DNA of 64,000 nucleotides from Micromonospora carbonacea (GTDB lineage: Bacteria; Actinomycetota; Actinomycetes; Mycobacteriales; Micromonosporaceae): positions 3,764,501 to 3,828,500 of the forward strand of contig NZ_JACHMZ010000001.1 in assembly GCF_014205165.1 (NCBI RefSeq). The letters are read 5' to 3'. The translations under genes were made by a program, and so were the position numbers. The notes beneath the pieces were generated by a model. The model was not told the DNA's origin. It saw nothing but the letters and a program-made list of their open reading frames with translations, and searched no databases. Positions 1 to 9,375 of the stretch are shown piece after piece (position 1 is the stretch's first letter; every line of letters begins with the position of its first letter).

Positions 1-2780
1 GTCAGGCCGGTCTTCTCGGCGACCCGCACCCCGTCGAGGTAGATCCGGGCGGTGCCGGCCGAGTTCAGGGTGTACGTGAGGGTCTTCCACACGCCCCGGG
101 GGACGGCGCTGCCCCCGGTGACGGTCTGCTCGCCGGTCCAGTTGCCGAGGCTGATCGAGGTCCGGTAGTTGTTGCCGGTGGTGAACAGGTAGCCGTTGCC
201 GACGCCTGCGGAGTCGGTGTTGCCCAGACCCCAGACGAAGTACGGCGTCGCCTGGTCGGTGGCCATGTTGACGTCCATCGACACGGTGATCTCGTCGAGG
301 CCCGCCATGATGTCGTCGGGCAGGGCCACGTGGCCGTTGGTGCCGCCGAGGGCGAGGCTGCCGTCCCGCCAGCTCGCGTCGCCGGCCAGCTTCGCGTCGT
401 AGCCGTTACCGGAGTCGTCGGTGACGGTGGTGCCGCCGGCCTGGTCGAGCGCGTAGTGGGCGACGACGCCATCGGCGTTGGCGCGCACCGGCGGCGGCGC
501 GTCGTTGAGGGCGTCCAGCTCCTTCTTCGTGACCGGGATGACGGTGCCGTGCCGGGGGCTGGCGGGCAGGTCGTAGGAGGCCGGCACCTTCCAGTCCGGG
601 TGCTCCAGGTCGTCGGCGCCCAGCGGGATGTAGCCCCGGCCGCCGTACTCGTCGACGAACAGGTAGTACTTCGAGCCGGAGGTGTCGCCGGGGTTGGCCT
701 TGAAGACCGTGGGACCCTCGACGGCGGAGGTGCCGGCGTCGCGGCCGATGCACGAGTCGAGCACCGCCCAGGAGGGCTTGCCGGGCAGGTCGACGGCGGT
801 CAGCGAGGGCGACTTCTCCTGGATGATGTCGGAGCAGCCGGTGCCGCCGCCGCCCTCGTCCTTGGTGAACCGGTAGTAGGTGTCGCCCTCCCGGATCACC
901 GTGGAGTCGATGCGCGAGTCGCCCGGGTCCTGCCAGATCGTCGGCTGGCTGAACGTGACGAAGTCGCGGGTCGTCGCGGCGAGCATCCGGTTGTACGTGT
1001 TGCCGGTGTGGTTCGGGTCGTTCTCGGCGTAGAGCTTCGAGGCCCAGAAGACGAGGTACTCGCCCCGGGCGGCGTCCCAGTACGCCTCCGGCGCCCAGGT
1101 GTTGCCGGCGGCGGGCGGGGAGACCAGGACGTGCCGCTGCTCCGACCAGTTCACCAGGTCGGTGGACTCCCAGACCTCCAGGTAGCGGCTGCCCTGGCGC
1201 TGGGCGACGTCCCAGTTGCCGTTGCGGCCGATGGACAGGTCGGTGGCGATGAGGAAGAACCGGTCCCCCTCCGGGCTGCGGATCAGGAACGGGTCCCGCA
1301 GGCCCAGCGTGCCGAACGTCGACTCCAGCTTCGGCTGGCCGCCGTTGACCTCGGTCCACCGCAGCGCGTTGTTGCCCTGGCTGGCCGCGAAGTAGATCTT
1401 CTCCCCCGCGATGGAGTTGCCGGTGAAGTAGCTGAAGGCGTAGCCGGCGTAGGGGGCGGCCTCGGGCAGCTCGCGGACGGTCAGCTCGATGGCCCGCTCG
1501 GCGGTGGCCGTGCCGACGGTGACGGTCGCGGTCACGGTGACCCTGACGTCGCCGGCCCCGTGCGCGGGGCGCTTGACGACACCGTCGGGGCTGACGACGT
1601 CCGGGCGGGCGGAGCGCCAGGCGACGGTCGCGCCGTTGCTCCCGGTGCTCGGCATGGTCAGGTTGCCGCGCACGTCGCCGGCGTTCACGAGCGAGAGGGC
1701 GGCGGCAGCCGCGGCGGCCCGCGTCTGGTCGGTCTCGTTGGGCAGGACGGTGGCGGTGAACGCCTTGGTGTCGCTGCTGCCGCCCCGGCTCACGGTCGCG
1801 GTGAGGGTGACCGTGGCGGGCCCGTCGGCGGGGGCCGGGCGGGTCACCTCGCCGGTCGCGCTGACGGTGCCCGGCGCGCTGGAGGACCAGGCGATCGCCG
1901 AGCCGTACGTGCCGGTGCCGGGCAGGGTGAGCCTGCCGGTCACGGCCGACAGGTCGCCCAGGTCGAGGGCGGCGGTGTCGGCGGCGACGCGGGTGGCGTC
2001 GGGCAGCGCGATGGCGGCCACCTCGTCGGCGGGCAGCGCGCGGTCGTAGATGCGGAAGTTGGCCACCCGGCCCTTGAGGAACCGGTCGGCGGCGTAGTTG
2101 GACCGGCCGAGGTTGTTGTTGGTCGTGACGCCGTTGCCGACCGCGCCGGGCAGCACGGTGACGCCGGTGTTCTGCGCGACCTGCACGCCGTCCTCGTAGA
2201 GGGTGCCGGTGGTGCCGGTCTGCGTGTAGGTGACGGACTTCCACACGCCCCGGGCGAGGTTCGCGCCCTTGCCGGTCACCTTCTCGCCGGACCAGTTGGT
2301 GGTGGTGATGGCGGTGCGGAAGGCGTCGCCGCTGGTGAACAGGTAGCCGGTGCCGGAGTTCGACGTCGCCGGGTTGCCGAGGCCCCAGATGAAGTACGGC
2401 GTCTGCTGCGCGGGGTCGACGAGCACGTCGACGGCGACGGTGATCGACGACAGCCCGGCCATGATGTCGTCGGGCAGCCTGACGTGGTCGTCGACCCCGT
2501 CGAGGACGAGGCCCCCCTGGCCGGTCCAGGTGCCGCCGCCGGTGAGCGTGCCGTCGTTGCCCCGGCCGGAGCTGTCGGTGACGGTGGTGCCGGTGGTCTG
2601 GGTCAGGTCGTAGCGCACCAGCAGGCCGTCGGTCACGTCGGCCGCGGCGGCCGGCGCGGCGGTGGCGGGCAGCAGCCCGGCGACCAGGGCGAGGAGGATC
2701 CCGGCGACGAGTGGCCGGGCGCGGCGTCGGGAGCGGGGCGGGGCGGAGGATGGCGTTTCCGGGGGAGCTGCTTGGCGCAT
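1..2780 (-). CDS. Secreted LamG-GH43 arabinanase-like glycosidase (3' end cut by window edge)
   Basis: A secreted multidomain glycoside hydrolase, probably releasing arabinose or arabino-oligosaccharides from arabinan outside the cell. The ATG at 2780 follows a GAGGG ribosome site. A Sec signal with an Ala-rich core (about residues 20-47) is followed by a LamG/concanavalin-like domain (about 47-245), two bacterial Ig-like repeats (about 250-445), a GH43 five-bladed propeller (about 447-750) and a second LamG domain from about 767. GH43 landmarks are the LRDPFLIR motif carrying an acidic residue and TWAPEAYWD carrying the probable general acid. 926 codons are visible and no stop is reached, so the C-terminus lies outside. 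Two operator-like palindromes sit just upstream, and arabinose importer and catabolism genes follow the regulator on the same strand. The arabinan substrate is inferred from that context; GH43 also covers xylosidases and galactanases. Confidence 0.88.
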   Translation of the reverse strand, partial: MRQAAPPETPSSAPPRSRRRARPLVAGILLALVAGLLPATAAPAAAADVTDGLLVRYDLTQTTGTTVTDSSGRGNDGTLTGGGTWTGQGGLVLDGVDDHVRLPDDIMAGLSSITVAVDVLVDPAQQTPYFIWGLGNPATSNSGTGYLFTSGDAFRTAITTTNWSGEKVTGKGANLARGVWKSVTYTQTGTTGTLYEDGVQVAQNTGVTVLPGAVGNGVTTNNNLGRSNYAADRFLKGRVANFRIYDRALPADEVAAIALPDATRVAADTAALDLGDLSAVTGRLTLPGTGTYGSAIAWSSSAPGTVSATGEVTRPAPADGPATVTLTATVSRGGSSDTKAFTATVLPNETDQTRAAAAAAALSLVNAGDVRGNLTMPSTGSNGATVAWRSARPDVVSPDGVVKRPAHGAGDVRVTVTATVTVGTATAERAIELTVRELPEAAPYAGYAFSYFTGNSIAGEKIYFAASQGNNALRWTEVNGGQPKLESTFGTLGLRDPFLIRSPEGDRFFLIATDLSIGRNGNWDVAQRQGSRYLEVWESTDLVNWSEQRHVLVSPPAAGNTWAPEAYWDAARGEYLVFWASKLYAENDPNHTGNTYNRMLAATTRDFVTFSQPTIWQDPGDSRIDSTVIREGDTYYRFTKDEGGGGTGCSDIIQEKSPSLTAVDLPGKPSWAVLDSCIGRDAGTSAVEGPTVFKANPGDTSGSKYYLFVDEYGGRGYIPLGADDLEHPDWKVPASYDLPASPRHGTVIPVTKKELDALNDAPPPVRANADGVVAHYALDQAGGTTVTDDSGNGYDAKLAGDASWRDGSLALGGTNGHVALPDDIMAGLDEITVSMDVNMATDQATPYFVWGLGNTDSAGVGNGYLFTTGNNYRTSISLGNWTGEQTVTGGSAVPRGVWKTLTYTLNSAGTARIYLDGVRVAEKTGL

Positions 2781-2804
2781 GGGGTTCCCTCGTGGTGGCG
2801 GGGG

Positions 2805-2818
2805 TGTGAGCGTTAACA
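2805..2818. promoter_or_regulatory. LacI-type operator upstream of the GH43 gene
   Basis: TGTGAGCGTTAACA is a near-perfect palindrome 25 bp upstream of the GH43 start codon. It matches the sites at 2883, 12955 and 13115. A LacI-family repressor encoded next door is the obvious candidate binder. That assignment is inference. Confidence 0.65.
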
Positions 2819-2882
2819 AGCCCGAATTCTCGGCGCTACGAAACCCCGCAGTCAAGGGCCCCACCAGGCACGACGCTAGGTA

Positions 2883-2896
2883 TGTGCGCGCTAACA
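2883..2896. promoter_or_regulatory. Second LacI-type operator upstream of the GH43 gene
   Basis: TGTGCGCGCTAACA lies 78 bp from the first operator, in the 220-bp gap between the GH43 start and the regulator stop. Paired sites in one promoter fit looping or cooperative repression by a LacI protein. Confidence 0.6.
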
Positions 2897-3000
2897 GAGA
2901 TCACTGCGGCCGGACGGGTTCGGCCGCCGGGCCACGACCGGCGGGCCCGGGCGGCCGGACTGCACGGCCCTGGCGGCGCGCCGGGTGCGGCGGCGTGCGG

Positions 3001-4026
3001 TCAGCCCCTCCGGCCGCTGCTCGCGCGCACGACGAGCTGCGGCTCGACCTGCGGGTGCGGGAAGCGCCCCGCCGGGCCGTCGGCGTCGAACAGCTCCAAC
3101 AGGGCCGCCACGCAGCGGCGGCCGACCTCGTCGAAGTCCTGCCGCACGGTGGTCAGCGGCGGCGAGAGGTATTCGGCCTCGGGGATGTCGTCGAACCCGA
3201 CCACGCTGACGTCCTCCGGAACCCGCACGCCGCGCTGGTGCAGCGCCCGCAGCAGGCCGAGCGCCTGGTGGTCGTTGGCGCAGAACACGGCCGTCACGTC
3301 CGGGCGGTCGACAAGCGTCTGCCCGATCTCGTAGCCCGCGCGGGGGCTCCAGTCGCCGACGAGGACCGGCGGGACGGACCGCCCGGCCTGCTCCAGCGCC
3401 AGCCGCCACCCGTCGACGCGGTCGCGGGCCTCCAGCCAGTCCCGGGGGCCGGCGATGTGCCACACCGTCTCGTGCCCGAGGGAGAGCAGGTGCTCCACGG
3501 CCAGCCGGGCCCCGGCGACCTGGTCGACGGAGATGCTCGGCAGCTCCCGGGCGCCGCCGCTCGACTCGACCACCACGGCGGGCACGCCGGTGGGCAGGCC
3601 GTGCACGGCCACCGCCGCCGTCATCATCGGGGCGATGACGACGACCCCCGCGACCGACTGCTCGGTGAGGGCGTCGATGGCCGACCGCATCCCGGCCCGG
3701 TCGAGCTGCTCCAGGGTGACGATGCTGATGCCGTACCCTGCGGCGCGGGCGGCACGCTCGATGCCGAGCAGGGTCGCCGCCGGGCCGTAGAGGATGGTGT
3801 CGAAGCTGACCACACCGATGACCCGGGAGCGCCGCCCGGCCAGGCCCCGGGCCAGGGCGTTGGGCCGGTAGTTGAGCTGGTGCACCGCGCGCATCACCCG
3901 CTCGCGGGTCTCCTGCCGGACGCTGGGGTGGTTGTTGAGCACCCGCGACACCGTCTGGTGCGAGACACCGGCGAGCCGGGCGACGTCGTTCATCACCGCC
4001 GCGCGTGCGGCCGGCTGCTGACCCAT
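3001..4026 (-). CDS. LacI-family transcriptional regulator, probable arabinose repressor
   Basis: A 341-residue LacI/GalR regulator. The helix-turn-helix is at residues 12-32 (MNDVARLAGVSHQTVSRVLN), followed by the hinge helix and a periplasmic-binding-protein-like sugar domain ending in the VVGFDDIPEAEYLSPPLTTVRQ block typical of the family. The start at 4026 is preferred because GAGGGGAG stands five bases before it; an upstream in-frame ATG at 4047 lacks such a site. The gene is embedded between araA and the secreted arabinanase, and four matching palindromes bracket the locus, so it likely represses arabinan/arabinose genes and is released by an arabinose-derived ligand. Ligand and operators are inferred. 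Confidence 0.9.
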   Translation of the reverse strand: MGQQPAARAAVMNDVARLAGVSHQTVSRVLNNHPSVRQETRERVMRAVHQLNYRPNALARGLAGRRSRVIGVVSFDTILYGPAATLLGIERAARAAGYGISIVTLEQLDRAGMRSAIDALTEQSVAGVVVIAPMMTAAVAVHGLPTGVPAVVVESSGGARELPSISVDQVAGARLAVEHLLSLGHETVWHIAGPRDWLEARDRVDGWRLALEQAGRSVPPVLVGDWSPRAGYEIGQTLVDRPDVTAVFCANDHQALGLLRALHQRGVRVPEDVSVVGFDDIPEAEYLSPPLTTVRQDFDEVGRRCVAALLELFDADGPAGRFPHPQVEPQLVVRASSGRRG

Positions 4027-4103
4027 GGCAACTCCCCTCGTGGCCATCGTAGCCCGTCGTGATCAACAAGACGGGCGGTCAGGCTCGCTGCGCGGAGGGC
4101 GTG

Positions 4104-4137
4104 TCCGGCGTGCCCCCACCTCGGGGAGCACGCCGGA
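4104..4137 (-). terminator. Hairpin downstream of araA
   Basis: Ten-base arms TCCGGCGTGC/GCACGCCGGA enclose an inner CCCC/GGGG pairing. The hairpin lies in the 142-bp gap after the araA stop and may end or attenuate transcription before the regulator. There is no T tract, as is common in actinomycetes. Confidence 0.55.
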
Positions 4138-4168
4138 TGGCCCTGTCGTACGGTCGACCGGTCGAGCC

Positions 4169-5674
4169 TCAGAATCCCCTGGCCAACCGGTAGTAGGCCT
4201 GGTTCCACCGCAACTCGTTCGTCAGCCGGCGGGTGGTCGTCTCCGCGTCGATGACGACCAGCTCGGTGGCGACCATCTCGGCCAGGTCGTGCAGTTCCTC
4301 GACCCCGACGGCCTGCGACAGCACCGTGTGGTGCGGCGCGCCGGCCGTGAGCCACGCCTCCGCCGAGCCGGCCAGGTCCGGCCGGGGCCGCCACACCGCG
4401 CGGGCCACGGGCAGCTTCGGCAGCGGCTGCGGCGGGACGATCACGTCGATCTCGTTGGCCACCAGCCGGAACCGCTCCCCCATGTCGGCCAGCCCCAGCA
4501 CCACGGCGGGCCCCGCCTGGGCGTCGAACACCAGGCGCACGGGGTCCTCGCGGCCGCCGATGCCCAGCGGGTGGATCTCCACGGCGGGCGTGTCGGCGGC
4601 GATGGTCGGGCAGACCTCCAGCATGTGCGCGCCGAGGACGACCTCCTGCCCGGGCGTGAGGTCGTAGGTGTAGTCCTCCATGAAGGAGGTGCCGCCGGTG
4701 GTGCCCACCGACATCGCCTTGAGCGTGCGCACCAGCACCGAGGTCTTCCAGTCGCCCTCGCCGCCGAAACCGTAGCCGTCGGCCATCAGCCGCTGCACCG
4801 CGATCCCCGGCAGCTGCCGCAGCCCGCCGAGGTCCTCGAAGTTGGTGGTGAACGCCCGGAACCCGCCCGCGTCGAGGAAGTCGCGCAGGCCCGCCTCGAT
4901 CCGGGCGGCGTAGCGCAGGGAGTCGTGCCGGTCGCCGCCGGCCCGCAGCTCGGCGACGAGCCGGTAACTGTCGTCGTACTCCTTGACCAGCTCGTCGATG
5001 CGCGTGTCCGCCACCGCGTCCACGGCCGCCACCAGGTCGTTCACGCCGTAGGTGTTGACCGAGACGCCGAAGCGCAGCTCCGCCTCGACCTTGTCGCCCT
5101 CGGTCACGGCCACGTTGCGCATGTTGTCGCCGAAGCGGGCCAGCCGCAGCGACCGCAGCTCCGCGTGCCCGATCGCCGCCCGGGTCCACGCCGCGATGCG
5201 GGCGGTGACGCTCGGGTTGCTCACGTGCCCGGCGACGGTCTTGCGGGCCACCCCCAGCCGGGTCTGCACGAACCCGAACTCCCGGTCGCCGTGGGCGGCC
5301 TGGTTGAGGTTCATGAAGTCCATGTCGATCTCGGACCAGGGCAGCGCCACGTTGGCCTGCGTGTGCAGGTGCAGCAGCGGGGTGCGCAGGGCGTCCAGGC
5401 CGGAGATCCACATCTTCGCGGGAGAGAAGGTGTGCATCCAGGCGATCACCCCGACCGCGCCCTGGACGGCGGCGTCACGGCAGACGGCCAGGATGTCGGC
5501 GCTGGAGGTGAGCACCGGCTTCCAGACCACCCGGGCGGGGATGGCCGGATCGGCGTCGAGCTGCTCCGCGATCTGCCGGGACTGGTCGGCCACCTGACGC
5601 AGGGTCTCCGGGCCGTACAGGCCCTGGCTGCCGGTGAGGAACCAGACCTCGGCGGCCGGGGGTGGGTTGGTCAT
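4169..5674 (-). CDS. araA: L-arabinose isomerase
   Basis: Converts L-arabinose to L-ribulose, the first cytoplasmic step of bacterial arabinose catabolism. The protein is 501 residues, matching the roughly 500 of the family. It begins with the characteristic [17 protein letters not shown] segment and carries the conserved [19 protein letters not shown] region. The ATG at 5674 follows GGAAGG at a suitable distance; the reading frame continues further upstream but into the coding end of the permease gene, with no better start. It lies 28 bp after the permease gene on the same strand, so it is probably cotranscribed with the importer. With araB and araD present the route to D-xylulose 5-phosphate is complete. 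Confidence 0.97.
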   Translation of the reverse strand: MTNPPPAAEVWFLTGSQGLYGPETLRQVADQSRQIAEQLDADPAIPARVVWKPVLTSSADILAVCRDAAVQGAVGVIAWMHTFSPAKMWISGLDALRTPLLHLHTQANVALPWSEIDMDFMNLNQAAHGDREFGFVQTRLGVARKTVAGHVSNPSVTARIAAWTRAAIGHAELRSLRLARFGDNMRNVAVTEGDKVEAELRFGVSVNTYGVNDLVAAVDAVADTRIDELVKEYDDSYRLVAELRAGGDRHDSLRYAARIEAGLRDFLDAGGFRAFTTNFEDLGGLRQLPGIAVQRLMADGYGFGGEGDWKTSVLVRTLKAMSVGTTGGTSFMEDYTYDLTPGQEVVLGAHMLEVCPTIAADTPAVEIHPLGIGGREDPVRLVFDAQAGPAVVLGLADMGERFRLVANEIDVIVPPQPLPKLPVARAVWRPRPDLAGSAEAWLTAGAPHHTVLSQAVGVEELHDLAEMVATELVVIDAETTTRRLTNELRWNQAYYRLARGF

Positions 5675-5702
5675 GGGGTTGCCTTCCGGTGTACTGGGGT
5701 GG

Positions 5703-6695
5703 TCACTTCTTGCGGATGCCGACGAGGCGCTGGAGGAGGATGAACGCGAACAGCAGGCCACCGATCACGATCTTGGTCCACCAGGAGCTGAGGCTGCCGT
5801 CGAAGGTGATCAGCGTCTGGATCACCCCCAGCACGAGGACACCCAGCACCGTGCCGAACACGTAGCCGGAGCCGCCCGTGAGCAGGGTCCCGCCGATGAC
5901 GACGGCGGCGATCGTGTCCAGCTCCATGCCGATCGCGATCAGCGGGGCGCCCGACAGCGTGTAGAACGACAGCAGGATGCCGCCGATGGCCGAGCAGAGC
6001 CCGCTGATCGTGTAGACGGCGATCTTCGTACGCCCCACGGGCAGGCCCATGAGCAGCGCCGACTGCTGGTTGCCGCCGATGGCGTACACGTTGCGGCCCA
6101 GCCGGGTGTAGGCCAGCGTGTACGCCGCGACCGCCACCACGACGAGGGCGACCAGGACGCTCACGGTCACGAAGTTCTCGCCGATGCGGATGCGCTCCTG
6201 CGCCGCCGAGGTCCAGAACCCGTCGGTGATCGGGATGGACGTCGAGCTGATCCAGGTGCACATGCCCCGGGCGAAGAACATCCCGGCGAGGGTGACGATG
6301 AACGGCTGGATGTCGAAGAAGTGGATGACGCAGCCCATCGCGAACCCGAGGGCGGGGCCGATGAGCAGCGCGATCAGCAGCACCACCGCGGGGTGCACGC
6401 CGTCGCCGAGCAGCGACGCCGACACCATCGCGGTCATCGCCACCACGGAGCCGACCGACAGGTCGATGCCGCCGGTCAGGATGACGAAGGTCATGCCGAC
6501 CGCGACGACGAGCAGGAAACCGTTGTCGATGAAGATGTTGAAGACGACCTGGATGTTGGAGAAGGCCCGGTACTGCGAGACGCCGATGCCGTACATCACC
6601 AGCAGCAGGGCCAGGGTGGCCAGCACCGGCACCTGCCGCTGCGGCACCCGCCACCAGGCCCGTGGGCCGCGCGCGGCCAGGGGGGTCGTGGTCAT
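5703..6695 (-). CDS. Sugar ABC transporter permease, YjfF-like
   Basis: Inner-membrane permease of a CUT2 sugar importer, 330 residues, with about nine hydrophobic segments after a short basic N-terminus. The family signature [16 protein letters not shown] is at about residues 75-90. The second conserved block ([20 protein letters not shown]) lies before the C-terminal helices. The start ATG overlaps the stop of the preceding permease by four bases (ATGA), showing translational coupling. It pairs with the YtfT-like permease, the YtfR-like ATPase and the YtfQ-like binding protein. In E. coli the homologous set imports galactofuranose; the araABD neighbourhood suggests arabinose, perhaps in furanose form, here. 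Confidence 0.93.
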   Translation of the reverse strand: MTTTPLAARGPRAWWRVPQRQVPVLATLALLLVMYGIGVSQYRAFSNIQVVFNIFIDNGFLLVVAVGMTFVILTGGIDLSVGSVVAMTAMVSASLLGDGVHPAVVLLIALLIGPALGFAMGCVIHFFDIQPFIVTLAGMFFARGMCTWISSTSIPITDGFWTSAAQERIRIGENFVTVSVLVALVVVAVAAYTLAYTRLGRNVYAIGGNQQSALLMGLPVGRTKIAVYTISGLCSAIGGILLSFYTLSGAPLIAIGMELDTIAAVVIGGTLLTGGSGYVFGTVLGVLVLGVIQTLITFDGSLSSWWTKIVIGGLLFAFILLQRLVGIRKK

Positions 6696-7762
6696 GCCGG
6701 AACCTGCTCCTTCTGCTTCTCGGCGGGCGTCGCCGGGGCTGCCGTCGGCGCGTGCCGACGCCGGAACCGGGCGCGGAACGCCGGCGCCTGGATGAGGCAG
6801 ACCGCGATCACCACGACCGCCTTGAACAGCAGGGCCGTCTGCGGGTCGATGTTCATGGCGTACACCGAGGTGGTCAGGGTCTGGATGATCAGCGCGCCGA
6901 CGATGGTGCCGCTGAGGTAGAACCGGCCGCCGGCCAGCGACGTGCCGCCGATGACCACGGCGAGGATGGCGTCCAGCTCGACCCAGAGGCCGACCGCGTT
7001 GCCGTCGGCGCTGGAGACGTTCGCCGTCATCATGAACCCGGCCACGGCGGCGCAGGCGGCGCTCACCACGTAGACCAGGAAGGTGATCCGCCGCGAGCGC
7101 ACGCCCGCCAGGCGGCTGGCCTCGGCGTTGCCGCCGACCGCCTCGATGATCATGCCGAGGGCGGTGCGGCGGGTCAGCACCGCCACGACCAGCGTCACCG
7201 CGAGGGCGATGATGATCGCGAACGGCAGCGTGAGCAGGTGCCCGACCCCGATCGTCTTGTACGGCTCGCTGTTGATCGTGATGATCTGCCCGGAGGTGAC
7301 CAGCTGGGCCAGGCCCCGGCCGGCGACCATCAGGATCAGCGTGGCGATGATCGGTTGGATGCCTATCCCGGCGACCAGGATCCCGTTCCACGCGCCGAGC
7401 ACCAGGGCCACGCCGAACGCGATCGCCACCGCCGTGAGCACGGCGCCGAGGCTGTTCTGGTCGGGCTGCTCGCTGATGTAGAGGCAGGCTATCGCGCCGC
7501 AGACGGCGGCCACGGAACCCACGGACAGGTCGATGCCGCCCGTGGCGATCACCAGGGACATGCCCAGCGCGACCAGGATCAGCGGGGCGCTGAGCCGGAC
7601 GATGTCGACGAGGCTGCCGTAGAGGTGGCCGTTCTTCAGCTCGACCGACAGGAAGCTCGGCCGATAGACGGTGTTCGCCGCCAGCAGCACCACCAGCACG
7701 ACCAGGGGCCAGAACAGCCGGTGGCCGGTGACGCCCGCGAGGCGGGTACGCGCTGTGCTCAT
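6692..7762 (-). CDS. Sugar ABC transporter permease, YtfT-like
   Basis: First permease of the CUT2 importer, 356 residues. It has multiple membrane segments and the same [16 protein letters not shown] signature as its partner permease (about residues 73-90). A charged C-terminal tail rich in Pro, Ala and Lys extends into the cytoplasm. Its start overlaps the ATPase stop by four bases and its stop overlaps the next permease start, so ATPase and two permeases form one translationally coupled unit. The likely substrate is arabinose, by context. Confidence 0.93.
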   Translation of the reverse strand: MSTARTRLAGVTGHRLFWPLVVLVVLLAANTVYRPSFLSVELKNGHLYGSLVDIVRLSAPLILVALGMSLVIATGGIDLSVGSVAAVCGAIACLYISEQPDQNSLGAVLTAVAIAFGVALVLGAWNGILVAGIGIQPIIATLILMVAGRGLAQLVTSGQIITINSEPYKTIGVGHLLTLPFAIIIALAVTLVVAVLTRRTALGMIIEAVGGNAEASRLAGVRSRRITFLVYVVSAACAAVAGFMMTANVSSADGNAVGLWVELDAILAVVIGGTSLAGGRFYLSGTIVGALIIQTLTTSVYAMNIDPQTALLFKAVVVIAVCLIQAPAFRARFRRRHAPTAAPATPAEKQKEQVPA

Positions 7763-9303
7763 ACCTTCTCCAACCCTTCCTGCGCCGCGCCGCTGGCGAT
7801 GGCCTGCATCACGCGGTCGGCGTCGAGGGTGTCGTCGTTGTCGAGCTGGGCGACCAGCCGCCGGTCGCGCATCACGACGACCTTGTGGCTGAGCCGCAGC
7901 ACCTCCTCCAGCTCGGCGGAGATGAACAGCACCGCCATCCCGCCGTCGGAGAGCTGCGCCACGAGGCGCTGGATCTCGGTCTTCGCGCCGATGTCGATGC
8001 CCCGGGTCGGCTCGTCCAGGATCAGCAGCCGCGGCTCGGTGATCAGCCACCGGGCGAGCAGCACCTTCTGCTGGTTGCCGCCGGAGAGGTTGCGCACCGG
8101 CATGTCGGGGTTGGCCGGCCGGATGCTCAGCGCCTTGATGTAGCGCTCGACCAGCTCGTCCTGCTTGCGCCGGGGCACCGGCCGCAGCCAGCCGCGGGCG
8201 GCCTGCATGGCCAGGATGATGTTCTCCCGCACCGACAGCTCGCCCACCAGGCCCTCGGTGCGACGGTTCTCGGAGCAGAAGGCGACGCCCCGGTCGATCG
8301 CGGCCACCGGGTTGCGGATCGCGGCGGGCGCGCCGTCGACCGCGAGCCGGCCCTGGTCGGCGCGGTCCGCGCCGAAGAACAGGCGGGCGACCTCGGTGCG
8401 CCCCGACCCCAGCAGCCCGGCCAGCCCGACGACCTCGCCGGCGTGGATGGTGAGGCTGAACGGCGCGACCGAGCCGGAGCGGCCCAGCCCGTCCGCCGCC
8501 ACGAGGGGCTCCCCCTGCGTGACCGCCGCGCGGTCCCGGTCGGTCTCGGAGTCGAGGCGCTCCAGTGCGTCGAGCTCCTTGCCGATCATCTTCTCCACGA
8601 GGGCGATCTGCGGCAGCTCTGCCGTCGGGTACTCGCCCACGAGGCGGCCGTTGCGTAGCACGGTGATCCGGTCGGCGATGCCGTACACCTGGTCGAGGAA
8701 GTGGGTGACGAAGACGATCGCGATGCCGTCGTCGCGCAGCTGGCGCATGATCCGCATCAGCTGGGCCACCTCGTCGGCGTCGAGGCTGGAGGTGGGCTCG
8801 TCGAGGATCAGCACCCGGGCGTTCACGTCGACGGCGCGGGCGATGGCCACCATCTGCTGCACCGCGAGGGAATAGCTGCCGAGCAGCTCGGTGACGTCGA
8901 TGTGCAGGTCGATGCGGGCCAGCAGCTCCTTGGCCCGGCGGCGCATCTCGCGCCAGTTGACGGCCCCGAGCCGGCGCGGCTCCCGGCCGATGAAGATGTT
9001 CTCCGCCACCGACAGGTTGGGCAGGAGGTTGACCTCCTGGTAGACGGTGCTCACCCCGGCCGCGGTGGCCTGCATCGGCCCGGCGAAGGAGACCTGCTGA
9101 CCGTCGAGGGTGATCGTGCCGGCGTCCGTGCTGTAGACGCCGGTCAGCACCTTGATGAGGGTGGACTTGCCGGCGCCGTTCTCGCCCATCAGGGCGTGGA
9201 CCTCACCGGGGAAGAGACGGAAGTCGACGCCGTCGAGGGCGCGTACTCCCGGGAAGATCTTGCTGATCGCGGTCATCGTCAGGACCGGATGCCTCTGCGA
9301 CAT
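7759..9303 (-). CDS. Sugar ABC transporter ATPase, YtfR/AraG-like
   Basis: Energises the sugar importer. The 514-residue protein has two ABC cassettes in tandem. The N-terminal cassette has a full Walker A (GENGAGKST, residues 40-48) and Walker B (VLILDEPTSSLD). The second has a degenerate Walker A (GLLGSGRTE), normal for this family, with an LSGGNQQKV signature and LLILDEPTRGID. The ABC signature of the first cassette is also atypical (SYSLAVQQM). Length and layout fit MglA/AraG/YtfR proteins. It lies 72 bp downstream of the binding-protein gene, with a strong hairpin in that gap. Confidence 0.95.
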   Translation of the reverse strand: MSQRHPVLTMTAISKIFPGVRALDGVDFRLFPGEVHALMGENGAGKSTLIKVLTGVYSTDAGTITLDGQQVSFAGPMQATAAGVSTVYQEVNLLPNLSVAENIFIGREPRRLGAVNWREMRRRAKELLARIDLHIDVTELLGSYSLAVQQMVAIARAVDVNARVLILDEPTSSLDADEVAQLMRIMRQLRDDGIAIVFVTHFLDQVYGIADRITVLRNGRLVGEYPTAELPQIALVEKMIGKELDALERLDSETDRDRAAVTQGEPLVAADGLGRSGSVAPFSLTIHAGEVVGLAGLLGSGRTEVARLFFGADRADQGRLAVDGAPAAIRNPVAAIDRGVAFCSENRRTEGLVGELSVRENIILAMQAARGWLRPVPRRKQDELVERYIKALSIRPANPDMPVRNLSGGNQQKVLLARWLITEPRLLILDEPTRGIDIGAKTEIQRLVAQLSDGGMAVLFISAELEEVLRLSHKVVVMRDRRLVAQLDNDDTLDADRVMQAIASGAAQEGLEKV

Positions 9304-9340
9304 CCCACCAGGCCTTTCGTGTGTCGCGGAAGCGAGCGGC

Positions 9341-9369
9341 GGGGCCGCCGCGCGTGGCGCGGCGGCCCC
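9341..9369 (-). terminator. Intra-operon hairpin after the binding-protein gene
   Basis: A perfect 13-bp stem with a 3-base loop (arms 9341-9353 and 9357-9369) sits between the binding-protein stop and the ATPase start. Such a stem-loop can stabilise the upstream message or attenuate read-through, giving more binding protein than membrane components. Confidence 0.65.
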
Positions 9370-9375
9370 CTCCGG

